From the NCBI GenBank assembly GCA_016200005.1, contig JACQFP010000006.1:152929-216928 (forward strand): 64,000 nucleotides of DNA, written 5' to 3'. The stretch comes from Verrucomicrobiota bacterium (lineage in GTDB: Bacteria; Verrucomicrobiota; Verrucomicrobiia; Limisphaerales; PALSA-1396). Each line of letters starts with the position of its first letter. Positions within the stretch are counted from its first letter, which is position 1. Positions 24,930 to 34,479 of this stretch are shown here, one piece after another. Both the position numbers and the translations under genes were made by a program. The notes below the pieces were generated by a model that had not been told where the DNA came from, made no database searches, and was given only the letters and a program-made list of their open reading frames with translations.

Positions 24930-25370
24930 ATGAACTCGGACGCAAACATGATGCAGGAACGCTGGGAACATTTTCGTCACGGTGCCGACATTGGCGTGCG
25001 CGGTTTCGGGCCGACGAAGGCAGCAGCGTTTGTGCAGGCGGCGATAGCGCTGACGGCGGTGATCACTGAGCCAAGCGCGGTCCATCCGCAGGAAGTCGTG
25101 AATGTTGCTTGCATGGCCCCCGATGACGAACTGCTGTTGGTGGATTGGTTGAACGCCCTGATTTACGAAATGGCGATACGGAAAATGTTGTTTGGCAGAT
25201 TTGAAGTGGACTTATCACCGGGGCGGCTGAAGGCGAAGGCATGGGGCGAAACAATAGATGTGCCGCGCCATCAGCCAACGGTCGAAATCAAAGGCGCGAC
25301 TTGCACCGAACTTCGCGTTCACGTCACGGACGACGCCGGTTGGGTTGCGCAATGTGTGGTGGATGTTTAA
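24930..25370 (+). CDS. Archease (RtcB activator), intact copy
   Basis: A 146-residue archease: 'RWEHFRHGADIGVRGFGPTK', 'MAPDDELLLVDWLNALIYEM', 'PTVEIKGATCTELRVH' and the terminal 'WVAQCVVDV' with the conserved metal-binding Asp. Archease accelerates guanylylation and turnover of the RNA ligase RtcB; rtcB begins 13 bp downstream, the classical pairing. An upstream extension of the frame is ignored because ATG 24930 matches the start of the first copy. Confidence 0.92.
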   Translation: MNSDANMMQERWEHFRHGADIGVRGFGPTKAAAFVQAAIALTAVITEPSAVHPQEVVNVACMAPDDELLLVDWLNALIYEMAIRKMLFGRFEVDLSPGRLKAKAWGETIDVPRHQPTVEIKGATCTELRVHVTDDAGWVAQCVVDV

Positions 25371-25383
25371 CCAATTCGATTCT

Positions 25384-26814
25384 ATGAACACTTCAAATTT
25401 TACCCGTCAATCCGAATTCGCCTGGCGCATGGAACCAACGGGAAAGATGCGCGTGCCGGTCGTCATCTATGCAAGTGAGCCGCTCATCGCCGACATGGAC
25501 GACAAGGTTTATGAGCAAGCCGTCAACGTGGCGATGCTCCCCGGAATTCAGAAGGCGTCGTTCGTCATGCCGGACGCGCATTGGGGCTACGGGTTTCCCG
25601 TGGGCGGTGTTGCTGCGTTCGACGCCGATGAGGGAGGCATCGTGTCCGCTGGCGGGGTGGGGTTCGACATCTCGTGCGGCGTGCGGACGATCTTGACCGG
25701 CCTGACGCGGAAGGACATCGAGCCAGTCAAGAAGGCGTTGGCTGACTCGCTCTCGCGACAAATTCCCGCGGGCGTCGGCAGCACTGGGCAGGTGCATCTG
25801 GAGCGGCCGGACATGGACGCGATGTTACGTGGCGGCGCGAAGTGGGCGGTAGAGCGCGGTTTCGGCTTCCTCGAAGACCTTGATTGCATTGAGGAACGCG
25901 GTTGCATGAAAGGTGCGGAGCCGGAGCACGTTTCCGAGCAAGCCAAACGTCGTCAGAAAGACGAAATGGGCACGCTCGGCTCGGGCAACCATTACCTCGA
26001 AGTGCAGGAGGTGACTCGCGTTGACGACGAGCGCATCGCGGATCTGTATGGCGTGAGGCAAGGCGAGGTGGTCGTGACGATTCACTGCGGCTCGCGTGGC
26101 TTGGGCCATCAAATCGGCACCGACTATCTCAAGGAGATGGTGATGTCCGCTGCGCATTACGGACTCGACCTGCCCGACCGCGAACTCGCCTCCGCACCGA
26201 TCAACTCGCCGACGGGCGAAAAATACCTGGGTGCAATGCGCGCCGGCATCAACTGCGCGCTGGCCAACCGGCAAATTCTCACGCACCTCGCGCGGAAAGT
26301 TTTTGCGCATCACTTCCCGCAGGCGAAGCTCAAGCTTCTTTACGACGTCTCCCACAACACCTGCAAAGTCGAAGAGCACTACCTGGCCAACCAACCGCGC
26401 CAGCTCTACGTCCATCGCAAGGGCGCCACGCGTGCCTTCGGTCCTGGTCATCCTGATCTCCCGCCCGATTTACGAGAAGCCGGTCAGCCCGTTCTCATCG
26501 GCGGCAGCATGGGAACGTGCTCATACATTCTCGCGGGCACAACCGAAAGCGAATACGAAGCGTTCAGTTCCGCTGTTCACGGCGCGGGTCGCGCGATGAG
26601 CCGTCATCAAGCCACGCGCACATGGCAAGGCCGCCAGGTCATCGACGAACTGGCTGGCCGCGGCATCTTGATTCGCAGCCCGTCCGCGCGCGGCGTTGCC
26701 GAGGAGGCTCCCGGTGCATACAAAGACGTGAGCGCCGTGGTTGAAGCCGCCGACCATGCTCACCTGGCCAGAACGGTGGCCAAACTCGAACCCCTCATTT
26801 GTGTGAAAGGCTGA
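25384..26814 (+). CDS. rtcB: RNA-splicing ligase RtcB
   Basis: A 476-residue RtcB: 'VMPDAHWGYGFPVGGVAAFD', 'GGVGFDISCGVRTIL' with the metal-binding Cys, 'GSGNHYLEVQEV', 'TIHCGSRGLGHQIG', 'SHNTCKVEEH' and 'SAVHGAGRAMSRHQA', in which His399 is the expected guanylylated residue. It joins 2',3'-cyclic phosphate and 5'-OH RNA ends with GTP and Mn2+, in RNA repair or tRNA healing. It is coupled to archease upstream. Confidence 0.96.
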   Translation: MNTSNFTRQSEFAWRMEPTGKMRVPVVIYASEPLIADMDDKVYEQAVNVAMLPGIQKASFVMPDAHWGYGFPVGGVAAFDADEGGIVSAGGVGFDISCGVRTILTGLTRKDIEPVKKALADSLSRQIPAGVGSTGQVHLERPDMDAMLRGGAKWAVERGFGFLEDLDCIEERGCMKGAEPEHVSEQAKRRQKDEMGTLGSGNHYLEVQEVTRVDDERIADLYGVRQGEVVVTIHCGSRGLGHQIGTDYLKEMVMSAAHYGLDLPDRELASAPINSPTGEKYLGAMRAGINCALANRQILTHLARKVFAHHFPQAKLKLLYDVSHNTCKVEEHYLANQPRQLYVHRKGATRAFGPGHPDLPPDLREAGQPVLIGGSMGTCSYILAGTTESEYEAFSSAVHGAGRAMSRHQATRTWQGRQVIDELAGRGILIRSPSARGVAEEAPGAYKDVSAVVEAADHAHLARTVAKLEPLICVKG

Positions 26815-26817
26815 ATT

Positions 26818-29235
26818 ATGCGTATTCTCTTCGTGACTCTTCTCGGTGTTTCGGCCCTCACGACCTCACAGGCCGCCGTCATCAACTGGACCAACACCGG
26901 CAATGGCAACTGGAGCGTGTCGGCCAATTGGAATCCGAACCAGGTGCCGTCCACCAACGACACCGCCGTCATCACCCACGCCGGCACTTATACTGTCACC
27001 TTGAACCTCAACCCCACTATCGCCGGCCTCGTGGTCGGCGGCGAGAGCGGTACGCAGACACTGAACATGGCCGAACAGACCCTCACGTTGAACGGCAGTG
27101 GGACGGTCGGCACGCACGGCGTGTTCACCTTCTTGAACAGCAACAGCACACTGATCGGAACAAACCACATAACTCTGGGAGGAATCTTGAATTGGGGCGG
27201 CGGCACCATCAACACGAACGCCGCGGTGACTATTGCCACGGGCGGCCAGATGAAGATCGCCAGCGGCGCCAATTTTGCAAAGTATCTGTATGGCTGTCTC
27301 ACCAACCACGGCACGATCACCTGGCAACTCTACGGCGGCCTGCGCATTGGCGGCGTGTTGCACAACGCAGGACTTTTCGACGCGAAGGCGGACCTCGCCC
27401 TGTACCGGACGGGCAACGGTGTGATCATCAACGACGGCGTCTTCCGCAAGTCCGCCGGCACCGGGACGCTCGATTGCCAGGTGCCACTGATCAACAACGG
27501 CACAGTGGACACGCAGACGGGTCAGCTCACGCTGGCGGACGGTTCCGTGTTCAACTCCGGCTGCGCCTTCATCGGCGCGGGGGGAACCCGGCTGGACTCC
27601 GGCACGAACACAATTAGCGGCAGCGTCCATTCCGAAAATCTGTCTCTGCTCTATGGCGCGACGCTGACCGGCACCGGCAGTCTCAGCGGAACGCTGACCT
27701 GGGGCGGCGGAAACATTGGCCCGGACGCAGCGATCACCGTGGCCACCAACGGCAACCTGCTCATCGCCAGCGCCGCCAATTATGTGAAGAACGTTTACGG
27801 CCGATTGACCAATGCCGGCACGATCACCTGGCAACCGCACAGCGGTTTGTTCATCGGAGGAGTGCTCCACAACCTGCCCGGCGCGCTCTTCGACGCTCAA
27901 CTCGACGGAACGATCAGTCAGGGCGGCGGCGGACTGATCATCAACGAGGGCGTGTTCCGCAAGTCGGTGGGCGCCGGCACGGTGAGTTGCGGGGTGCCCG
28001 TGATCAATAGCGGCACGGTGGACACCCAACTGGGTACGGTCGTGTTGAGTGACGGCTCGACGTTCAACGCAGGCAGCGCGTTCACTGGCTCGGGGACGAC
28101 CCGCCTCGATTCCGGTACGAACTCGATCAACGGCGCCATCTATTCCGAAAACCTGGCGCTGCTTTATGACGCGACCCTGACCGGCGTCGGCAGCTTCAGC
28201 GGCACGCTGACCTGGGGCGGCGGAAACATTGGCCCGGACGCCGCGATCACCGTGGCCACCAACGGCAACCTGCTCATCGCCAGCGCTGCCAATTATGTGA
28301 AGAACGTTTATGGCCGTTTGACGAATGCCGGGACGATCACCTGGCAACCGCACAGCGGCTTGCTCATCGGAGGAGTGCTCCACAACCTGCCCGGCGCGCT
28401 CTTCGACGCCCAGTTTGATGGACCAATCTATCTAAGCGGCGTCGGAGCGATCGTCAACGACGGCACATTCCAAAAGTCGGCAGGTGCTGGCAGCGTGACC
28501 TGCGACGCGCCTTTCATCAACAACGGCTCGGTGAAGGTTTCCTCCGGCACGCTTGATTTCGAAGGCGCTTACACGAATCCGGTCGGGACAGTTCTGCTCG
28601 CCGGCGGAACCTTTCGAACGATCGTGCCGCTCTGGCTGTCGGGCGGCCTGTTGACCGGCTGGGGCACCGTTAGCAACGACGTGACCAACGGCGCCTGCAT
28701 CCGGCCCTCGCCCTCGAACGGCGTACTCACGATCAACGGCAAGTGCGAGCAATTGCTCGGTGGCCGAATGGAATTCGAATTGGCCGGCAACCTCCCCGGC
28801 ACAAACCAGAGCCGCTTGAACATCACCGGCGCCGCTACGTTGCGCGGCACGGTGGGCGTGCGCTGGGGCGAAGGCTACGTGCCATCGCCGGGCACGAACT
28901 TCCCGGTGCTCACCTTCGCCTCGCGCCAAGGCGAGTTCTGTTGCTTCGACAACTTTCTCCTCCTCGGCCAGGGTCGCCGCCTGACCCCGATTTACAACGC
29001 CACGAGTCTGACCTTTGCCACCGTCGCCGCGCCCGAGCCGACGGAAGTCCCATTGCGCGTGGCCGTGGACAGCGGCGCGCTCGTCTGCTGGCCCGTGGAA
29101 TTCCCCGGCTACGACCTCTACTGGAACACCAACCTCAGCGTGACGAACTGGACATTGCTGCCCGGTGTCACGAATCGGTACCTTGAATTGCCGCCGCTGG
29201 CGCGGGAGAAATTCTTTTGGCTGTCGAAACCGTGA
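26818..29235 (+). CDS. Large secreted beta-helix-type repeat protein
   Basis: An 805-residue protein with a signal peptide ('MRILFVTLLGVSALTTSQA|A'). The rest is Gly/Thr/Asn-rich beta sequence beginning 'INWTNTGNGNWSVSANWNPN', the style of autotransporter-associated or pectate-lyase-like beta-helices. Three copies of a roughly 171-residue unit start near residues 121, 292 and 463. A final beta domain and the tail 'LYWNTNLSVTNWTLLPGVTN' resemble the C-terminal modules of Verrucomicrobiota surface proteins. No classical autotransporter barrel or PEP-CTERM motif was seen. It starts 3 bp after rtcB but is unlikely to be functionally linked. Confidence 0.82.
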   Translation: MRILFVTLLGVSALTTSQAAVINWTNTGNGNWSVSANWNPNQVPSTNDTAVITHAGTYTVTLNLNPTIAGLVVGGESGTQTLNMAEQTLTLNGSGTVGTHGVFTFLNSNSTLIGTNHITLGGILNWGGGTINTNAAVTIATGGQMKIASGANFAKYLYGCLTNHGTITWQLYGGLRIGGVLHNAGLFDAKADLALYRTGNGVIINDGVFRKSAGTGTLDCQVPLINNGTVDTQTGQLTLADGSVFNSGCAFIGAGGTRLDSGTNTISGSVHSENLSLLYGATLTGTGSLSGTLTWGGGNIGPDAAITVATNGNLLIASAANYVKNVYGRLTNAGTITWQPHSGLFIGGVLHNLPGALFDAQLDGTISQGGGGLIINEGVFRKSVGAGTVSCGVPVINSGTVDTQLGTVVLSDGSTFNAGSAFTGSGTTRLDSGTNSINGAIYSENLALLYDATLTGVGSFSGTLTWGGGNIGPDAAITVATNGNLLIASAANYVKNVYGRLTNAGTITWQPHSGLLIGGVLHNLPGALFDAQFDGPIYLSGVGAIVNDGTFQKSAGAGSVTCDAPFINNGSVKVSSGTLDFEGAYTNPVGTVLLAGGTFRTIVPLWLSGGLLTGWGTVSNDVTNGACIRPSPSNGVLTINGKCEQLLGGRMEFELAGNLPGTNQSRLNITGAATLRGTVGVRWGEGYVPSPGTNFPVLTFASRQGEFCCFDNFLLLGQGRRLTPIYNATSLTFATVAAPEPTEVPLRVAVDSGALVCWPVEFPGYDLYWNTNLSVTNWTLLPGVTNRYLELPPLAREKFFWLSKP
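27178..28716 (+). repeat. Three in-gene tandem repeats, 513-bp period
   Basis: Equivalent positions at 27178, 27691 and 28204 show an exact 513-bp (171-codon) period. Units 2 and 3 are almost identical over about 190 bp from 'CTGACCTGGGGCGGCGGAAA' onward, with only scattered synonymous changes. Unit 1 is diverged, and the last part of unit 3 is diverged. This indicates recent duplication or gene conversion between units 2 and 3. Confidence 0.85.
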
Positions 29236-29309
29236 GTCGGTTATGGTTCTTTGGAAGATAATGGAGCAGTTATTCCGTAGGTCATCAGTCAACAAGTCGC
29301 AACCTGTTT

Positions 29310-30338
29310 ATGCAAACACAAGAAATGGAAACAACGGCCAGGGCACTCGTGGCTCCGGGCAAAGGCATTCTCGCGGCGGACGAAAGTCTGCCCACCATCG
29401 AGAAACGATTCAAAAACATCGGCGTTCCCGCCACGGAGGAGAACCGACGGGCGTATCGCGAGATGCTTTTCACCACGCCGAAACTGGGTGACTTCATCAG
29501 CGGTGTCATTCTGTTCGATGAAACCCTGCGACAGAAAGCCGCTGACGGAACGCCGCTGGTCGAGGTGCTTAAACGCCAGGGCATCATTCCCGGCATCAAA
29601 GTGGACAAGGGTGCCAAGGCCCTGACCGGGTTTCCCGGAGAGAAAATCACCGAGGGCCTCGACGGTCTGCGCGACCGGCTCGTAGAGTATGTGCGATTGG
29701 GCGCGCGGTTCACGAAGTGGCGCGCGGTCATCGTCATCGGCGCGAGCATTCCCAGCCGCACTTGTCTCGAGTCCAATGCGCACGGGTTGGCGCGCTTTGC
29801 CGCCCTGAGTCAGGAGGCCGGCCTGGTTCCGATTGTGGAGCCAGAAGTCTTGATGGATGGCGACCACTCCATCGAACGTCACTTTGAAGTGACCGAAGCG
29901 ATTTTGAAAGCGGTGTTCCAATCGCTCTTCGAACATCGCGTTCGTCTCGAAGCGATGCTGCTGAAACCGAACATGGTTTTGGCCGGCAAGGATTGTCCGC
30001 AGCAGGCTGGCGTAGCGCAAGTCGCCGAGACGACGTTGCGCTGTATGTTGCGGGCTGTGCCGGCCGCAGTGCCCGGAATTGTTTTTCTTTCCGGTGGACA
30101 AAGCGATGTGCTGGCGACCAAGCATCTCAACGCCCTAAACCAAAACCAGCTTGCAAAAGCTCCTTGGGAATTGAGCTTTTCTTTCGGTCGCGCGCTGCAA
30201 GCGCCAGCCTTGATAACCTGGAGAGGTGAGGCGATGAGCATGAAGGCAGCGCAGGATGCCCTGCATCATCGCGCCCGGTGCAACAGCGCAGCTCGCTTTG
30301 GAAAATATTCTGAAGAAATGGAACCGCTGGCAGCGTGA
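29310..30338 (+). CDS. Fructose-bisphosphate aldolase, class I
   Basis: A 342-residue class I aldolase of the eukaryote-like type: 'VAPGKGILAADESLPTIEKR', 'GVILFDETLRQKAADG', 'GIIPGIKVDKGAKAL', 'LVPIVEPEVLMDGDHSIERH', 'EAMLLKPNMVLAGKDC' with Schiff-base Lys219, and 'IVFLSGGQSDVLATKHLNALN'. It cleaves fructose 1,6-bisphosphate without metal. It precedes a phosphofructokinase by 34 bp, so glycolysis steps are paired. Length is close to the roughly 340-360 of the family. Confidence 0.95.
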   Translation: MQTQEMETTARALVAPGKGILAADESLPTIEKRFKNIGVPATEENRRAYREMLFTTPKLGDFISGVILFDETLRQKAADGTPLVEVLKRQGIIPGIKVDKGAKALTGFPGEKITEGLDGLRDRLVEYVRLGARFTKWRAVIVIGASIPSRTCLESNAHGLARFAALSQEAGLVPIVEPEVLMDGDHSIERHFEVTEAILKAVFQSLFEHRVRLEAMLLKPNMVLAGKDCPQQAGVAQVAETTLRCMLRAVPAAVPGIVFLSGGQSDVLATKHLNALNQNQLAKAPWELSFSFGRALQAPALITWRGEAMSMKAAQDALHHRARCNSAARFGKYSEEMEPLAA

Positions 30339-30372
30339 GCACCCTTCTAACTGATGTTTGATCCTCCGACGT

Positions 30373-31353
30373 ATGAATTCCCAACATAAGAAGCTCGCCG
30401 TCCTGACCAGCGGCGGCGATGCGCCGGGAATGAACGCCGCCCTGCGCAGCATCGTCCGGGTGGGGGTCGGTCACGGACTGGAAATTATCGCCATCCGGCG
30501 CGGATTCAAAGGGCTTTTGCTGGATGAATTCATGCCGCTCGGCCCTCGCGATGTTTCCAACATCATTCAGCGTGGCGGCACGATCATCAAAACCGCCCGC
30601 TCGGAGGAATTCAAAACGCCGGCTGGTTTGCAGAAGGCAAAGGAGAATCTGGAGCGCAACAAAATCGAAGGACTGATTCTAATCGGCGGCGATGGCACAT
30701 TTCGTGGCGGCGGAGAATTGGCAAAAGTTTGGCCGGGCCAAATCATCGGCGTGCCCGGCACCATCGATAACGACGTCTGGGGCACCGCTTTCACCATCGG
30801 CTTCGACACCGCCGTAAACACGGCGATGGAAGGCATCGACAAAATTCGCGACACCGCCGAGTCGCATGAACGCTTTTTCCTCGTCGAGGTCATGGGCCGA
30901 CACAGCGGCTTCATCGCGCTCGAAGTCGGCATCGCGTCTGGCGCGGAGGAAATCCTGATGCCCGAGCAGCGCTTTGAAATTCGGGAGATTTGCGATCGGC
31001 TTTGCCGTGGTCGTGCGCGAGGCAAGGCGAGCAGCATCATGGTGGTGGCGGAAGGCCAGGAGACTGGTGGTGCCATGAGAATTGCCAAAGAAATGCAGCG
31101 GCTCAGCCAAATCGAGTCCCGGGTGGTGATTCTGGGCCATCTTCAACGCGGCGGACAGCCGACCGCCAAAGACCGCGTACTGGCCACCAAGCTCGGGGCG
31201 CACGCCGTCGAAATGTTTATACGAGGCGCAGGCCAGATCATGGTGGGCGAAGTCGGCGGCCAACTCTGCACGACGCCATTGGAGGAGACATGGACGAAGC
31301 GCAAGGAACTCGATCCGTTCCTGCTGACCCTTCATCCACTCTTGTCGTCGTAA
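30373..31353 (+). CDS. pfkA: 6-phosphofructokinase, ATP-type
   Basis: A 326-residue PFK: 'LAVLTSGGDAPGMNAALRSI', 'GGDGTFRGGGEL', 'GVPGTIDNDVWGTAFTIGFDTA', 'VEVMGRHSGFIALE' and 'VILGHLQRGGQPTAKDRVLA'. The Gly in 'GGDGT' and the Gly before 'TIDND' (not Asp and Lys) indicate ATP rather than pyrophosphate as donor, by analogy with E. coli Gly104/Gly124. It phosphorylates fructose 6-phosphate. ATG 30373 gives the normal N-terminus. Probably co-transcribed with the aldolase. Confidence 0.93.
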   Translation: MNSQHKKLAVLTSGGDAPGMNAALRSIVRVGVGHGLEIIAIRRGFKGLLLDEFMPLGPRDVSNIIQRGGTIIKTARSEEFKTPAGLQKAKENLERNKIEGLILIGGDGTFRGGGELAKVWPGQIIGVPGTIDNDVWGTAFTIGFDTAVNTAMEGIDKIRDTAESHERFFLVEVMGRHSGFIALEVGIASGAEEILMPEQRFEIREICDRLCRGRARGKASSIMVVAEGQETGGAMRIAKEMQRLSQIESRVVILGHLQRGGQPTAKDRVLATKLGAHAVEMFIRGAGQIMVGEVGGQLCTTPLEETWTKRKELDPFLLTLHPLLSS

Positions 31354-31534
31354 AGGTCGTACGCATCAAGGTATTCAACCCACCGAAGTCTAAGGACACT
31401 GCCAAAGAGATCACCAAAGGTCTCCGCGACGTTTCATGCAAAAAACGGTGATTCTTTCCCAAGAATTGGAGAGTCGAAGTGCTTGGTTAGCCTGAGTTTG
31501 AAGATGATTCGACATTGCACCCAAACGGACGTGT

Positions 31535-33229
31535 ATGGAAAAGTTTTCCAAAGTTTTGATAGGTTTTGAACTGGCGGTATTGACTTCTGTGGTGTATTCG
31601 CACGTCGGAAACAATGCTCTTGCGGTCTCCGCTGAGGCCGATACCAATCCGCCACCTGCGAACGCAACCGCCTCCCGACAATTCTCGACCAACGTCATGG
31701 AAGTGATTCGACTGGCGGAATCGGGCATCGAAGAAGCGGTCATTCTCGCTTACGTCGAAAGTTCACAGATGCCCTTTGAGCTTTCCGCTGATGACATTGT
31801 GTATCTGAAAGACTTGGGGACCGAGCCGTCCATTATCGCGGCAATGTTGCGTCAAGACACCGTGTTGCGAGATCAAGAACTCCAGGCCGGCGTTGTGCCA
31901 ACAGTTACGAATCAATTCACCAGCGACCAGAATCTTTACGAGCCACCAACGAAAGTTTCGCAAGCAGCTCCCGAACAGCCAGCATACGTCACCAATGCGC
32001 CACCGGAGGTCTCGTATTTCTATAACACGCTTGAGCCGTACGGGACCTGGATTGAACTCGAAGATTTCGGTTGGTGCTGGCAGCCGTACGTTGTTGTGGT
32101 CAACCGCTACTGGCGACCATACTGGCACGGCGGTCGGTGGATCTACACTGATTGCGGCTGGTACTGGCAATCGGATTATTCATGGGGCTGGGCACCTTTT
32201 CATTATGGGCGATGGCATCGGCATCCGCGCTGCGGTTGGGTCTGGTTTCCCGACCGCGTCTGGGCGCCGGCCTGGGTCTGCTGGCGTTACTCGGACAGGC
32301 ACTGCGGGTGGGCGCCGTTGCCGCCTGGAGCGCATTTTGTCGCGGGGCACGGATTTCGGTTCAACAATGTGAGCGTGGGAATCAACTTCGATTTTGGTTT
32401 GGGACTGGACTTGTTCACGTTCGTCGAAATCGGTCACGTGCACGAACGCCATCCACATTTGCATGCGCTTCCGTCCGAACGCGTGAAGGAGATTTACGGC
32501 CAAACGACCGTGGTCAACAACTACGTCGTTGGCCGCAACAACACCATTATCAACCAGGGCATCGCAGTGGATCGCGTGGCCGCCGCCAGCCACCGTGAGA
32601 TACGTCCAGTTACCATCAAAGAGATTCCCACGGCTTCATTGGGAAGCGTTAAACCTGATCGGATTGAGAAAGTTGGCTCCACTTCCGTTCTAAACCGTCA
32701 GGAACTCAAGCTACCGGACAGGGCTGGGCACGTGGCGGCGCAGAAGATCGATCAGCGCCATCCAATTGTCAGACCGATGCCGCCGCGTCCGCTGATCGCA
32801 ACACCGCCGCCTCGCGAACAACCTTCGCGCGTAAAACCCGTGCCTCCGCGGCCGCCAGCACCCACGCAAACTCCTCCGAAGAGAGAACCATTCGGCCCCG
32901 CTGCCAAACCCTTGCCGGCGCCAAGCATGAAACCTGAGTCGCCGAAGGCACGCGAGACCAGGCCATCAGTGCCTCGGTCTGTGCCCGCACAACGGCCATT
33001 GCCAGAGCCACGGGGATACCTCCCACCACAACCGCAACCTGGTATTCCCCGAACCAGACCTTCTCCACCGTCAAGGCTGGAATCGCCGAGAGGACGTGAG
33101 CAGAGACTTTCGAACTTAAGACCCATCCAACCCTCGCCCTTGATGCCCGCCCGCCCGCCCGCGTTCCAGCCCACTCCGCAAAAATCCGTCGGACCTCAAC
33201 AACGATCGCCAGATGAACGCAAACGTTAA
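31535..33229 (+). CDS. DUF6600/YXWGXW-type envelope protein with Pro-rich tail
   Basis: A 564-residue protein with a probable N-terminal signal or anchor segment (about residues 5-34). Residues about 150-260 are extraordinarily Trp/Tyr-rich: 'TLEPYGTWIELEDFGWCWQP', 'RWIYTDCGWYWQSDYSWGWA', 'WHRHPRCGWVWFPDRVWAPA' and 'WRYSDRHCGWAPLPPG'. That is the DUF6600 pattern. A small middle domain follows, then a 170-residue disordered Pro/Arg-rich C-terminus. It is likely exported to the cell envelope; function unknown. Confidence 0.8.
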   Translation: MEKFSKVLIGFELAVLTSVVYSHVGNNALAVSAEADTNPPPANATASRQFSTNVMEVIRLAESGIEEAVILAYVESSQMPFELSADDIVYLKDLGTEPSIIAAMLRQDTVLRDQELQAGVVPTVTNQFTSDQNLYEPPTKVSQAAPEQPAYVTNAPPEVSYFYNTLEPYGTWIELEDFGWCWQPYVVVVNRYWRPYWHGGRWIYTDCGWYWQSDYSWGWAPFHYGRWHRHPRCGWVWFPDRVWAPAWVCWRYSDRHCGWAPLPPGAHFVAGHGFRFNNVSVGINFDFGLGLDLFTFVEIGHVHERHPHLHALPSERVKEIYGQTTVVNNYVVGRNNTIINQGIAVDRVAAASHREIRPVTIKEIPTASLGSVKPDRIEKVGSTSVLNRQELKLPDRAGHVAAQKIDQRHPIVRPMPPRPLIATPPPREQPSRVKPVPPRPPAPTQTPPKREPFGPAAKPLPAPSMKPESPKARETRPSVPRSVPAQRPLPEPRGYLPPQPQPGIPRTRPSPPSRLESPRGREQRLSNLRPIQPSPLMPARPPAFQPTPQKSVGPQQRSPDERKR

Positions 33230-33353
33230 TGGTACGAGCCTCAGGAATGCGAGCGTGATTCCAGTGACAAACCTTCAATCGTCCGCGCGCAGAGATGAGT
33301 TGGAGCGCCGCTTCGGTTCGTATTCGGGGAACTTCGTCATTTGGCATTGAGAG

Positions 33354-34412
33354 ATGGAACCGCGCCAACATTTGAAGTTGTTGTTTGTCGGTGACGTGAT
33401 GCTCGGGCGTCTGGTCAACGACGAGTTGCGCCACCAGGCGGCGGAGTATGTTTGGGGCGACACACTGCCGCTATTCCGGCAAGCTGATTGGCGCGCGTGC
33501 AACCTGGAATGCGTCATCTCCGACCGCGGGTCGCCGTGGTCAAGGACGCCGAAGACGTTTCACTTTCGATCTGACGCGAAGAACCTCGCCGTGTTGAAGG
33601 CTGCAGGCATTAACGCGGTTTCGTTGGCCAACAATCACACGCTCGATTTCGGTCATGGCGCAATGCGCGACATGTTGTGCGAATTGGACGAGGCGGACAT
33701 CGCTTGCGCCGGCGCGGGAAGAAATGTGGCGGCGGCGGCAGCTCCCGCCATCACGGAAATAGGGGGCTGCAAAATCGGTTTGCTTTCCTTCACGGACAAT
33801 CAGCCGGAGTGGGAGGCCACGCCCGGCGCGGCGGGTTTGTTTTTTGTGCCGACCGATTTGCAGGATGCGCGAGCCGGCCGATTGCTAGAACTGGTTCGCT
33901 ACACGCGGCAACGAGTAAATCTGCTCATTGTCGCGGCGCATTGGGGTGGAAATTGGGGCTATTCTCCGCCCCCGAAGCATGTCGAGTTTGGCCATGCACT
34001 GATCACCGCCGGGGCAGATGTAATGTTCGGCCATTCGGCCCATGTGTTTCGCGGAATCGAAATACGCGATAACCGGCCGATCATTTACTCGGCAGGCGAT
34101 TTCATTGACGATTACGCGGTGGACGAAGACGAGCGGAACGATCAAACGTTCATTTTCATCCTGGAGACGGATGGGCACATGCTTCAGCGTTTGAGACTGT
34201 ACCCGACCATCATTCGCAATTTCCAAGCGCGCCTGGCCCAAAGCCCCGAAGACACCGAAATTGCACAAAAGATGACGAAGCTTTGTGGCGACCTCCACAC
34301 GTCCGCTTCTTGGAACGCGGCCGAACATTGCCTGGAAATCGGGCTTGGACAATTGCCAGCCCGCAATTGCCAAGTTAAGGAAAGCCAGCCAAAAAATACT
34401 GTCATATTCTGA
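33354..34412 (+). CDS. CapA family metallophosphatase-like protein
   Basis: A 352-residue CapA/PGA_cap protein: 'LLFVGDVMLGRLVNDEL', 'ADWRACNLECVISDRG', 'VSLANNHTLDFGHGAM', 'LIVAAHWGGNWGYSP', 'DVMFGHSAHVFRGIEI' and 'PIIYSAGDFIDDYAVDE'. These are the metal-binding and active-site motifs of the family, best known from poly-gamma-glutamate capsule synthesis. No signal peptide, and no capBC genes nearby, so the cap role is not supported here. Located just before the hibernation factor gene. Confidence 0.9.
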   Translation: MEPRQHLKLLFVGDVMLGRLVNDELRHQAAEYVWGDTLPLFRQADWRACNLECVISDRGSPWSRTPKTFHFRSDAKNLAVLKAAGINAVSLANNHTLDFGHGAMRDMLCELDEADIACAGAGRNVAAAAAPAITEIGGCKIGLLSFTDNQPEWEATPGAAGLFFVPTDLQDARAGRLLELVRYTRQRVNLLIVAAHWGGNWGYSPPPKHVEFGHALITAGADVMFGHSAHVFRGIEIRDNRPIIYSAGDFIDDYAVDEDERNDQTFIFILETDGHMLQRLRLYPTIIRNFQARLAQSPEDTEIAQKMTKLCGDLHTSASWNAAEHCLEIGLGQLPARNCQVKESQPKNTVIF

Positions 34413-34479
34413 ATTAGATTAAAAGATTCCGAGTGCGAGTTTGATACAAACAATAACTCAACGACGGAATGGAGAAGGT

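Noticed and set aside
26866..28383. 505-codon - strand frame opposite the repeat protein
   Set aside because: It mirrors the repeats of the + strand gene and has no signal peptide or recognisable fold.
27178..28716. CRISPR array
   Set aside because: The repeats are 513-bp in-frame coding units, not short repeats with unique spacers.
30373..31353. Pyrophosphate-dependent phosphofructokinase
   Set aside because: The donor-site positions are Gly in GGDGT and Gly before TIDND, as in ATP enzymes, not Asp and Lys.
33354..34412. Poly-gamma-glutamate capsule locus
   Set aside because: Only a CapA-like protein is present; no capB or capC homologue nearby.
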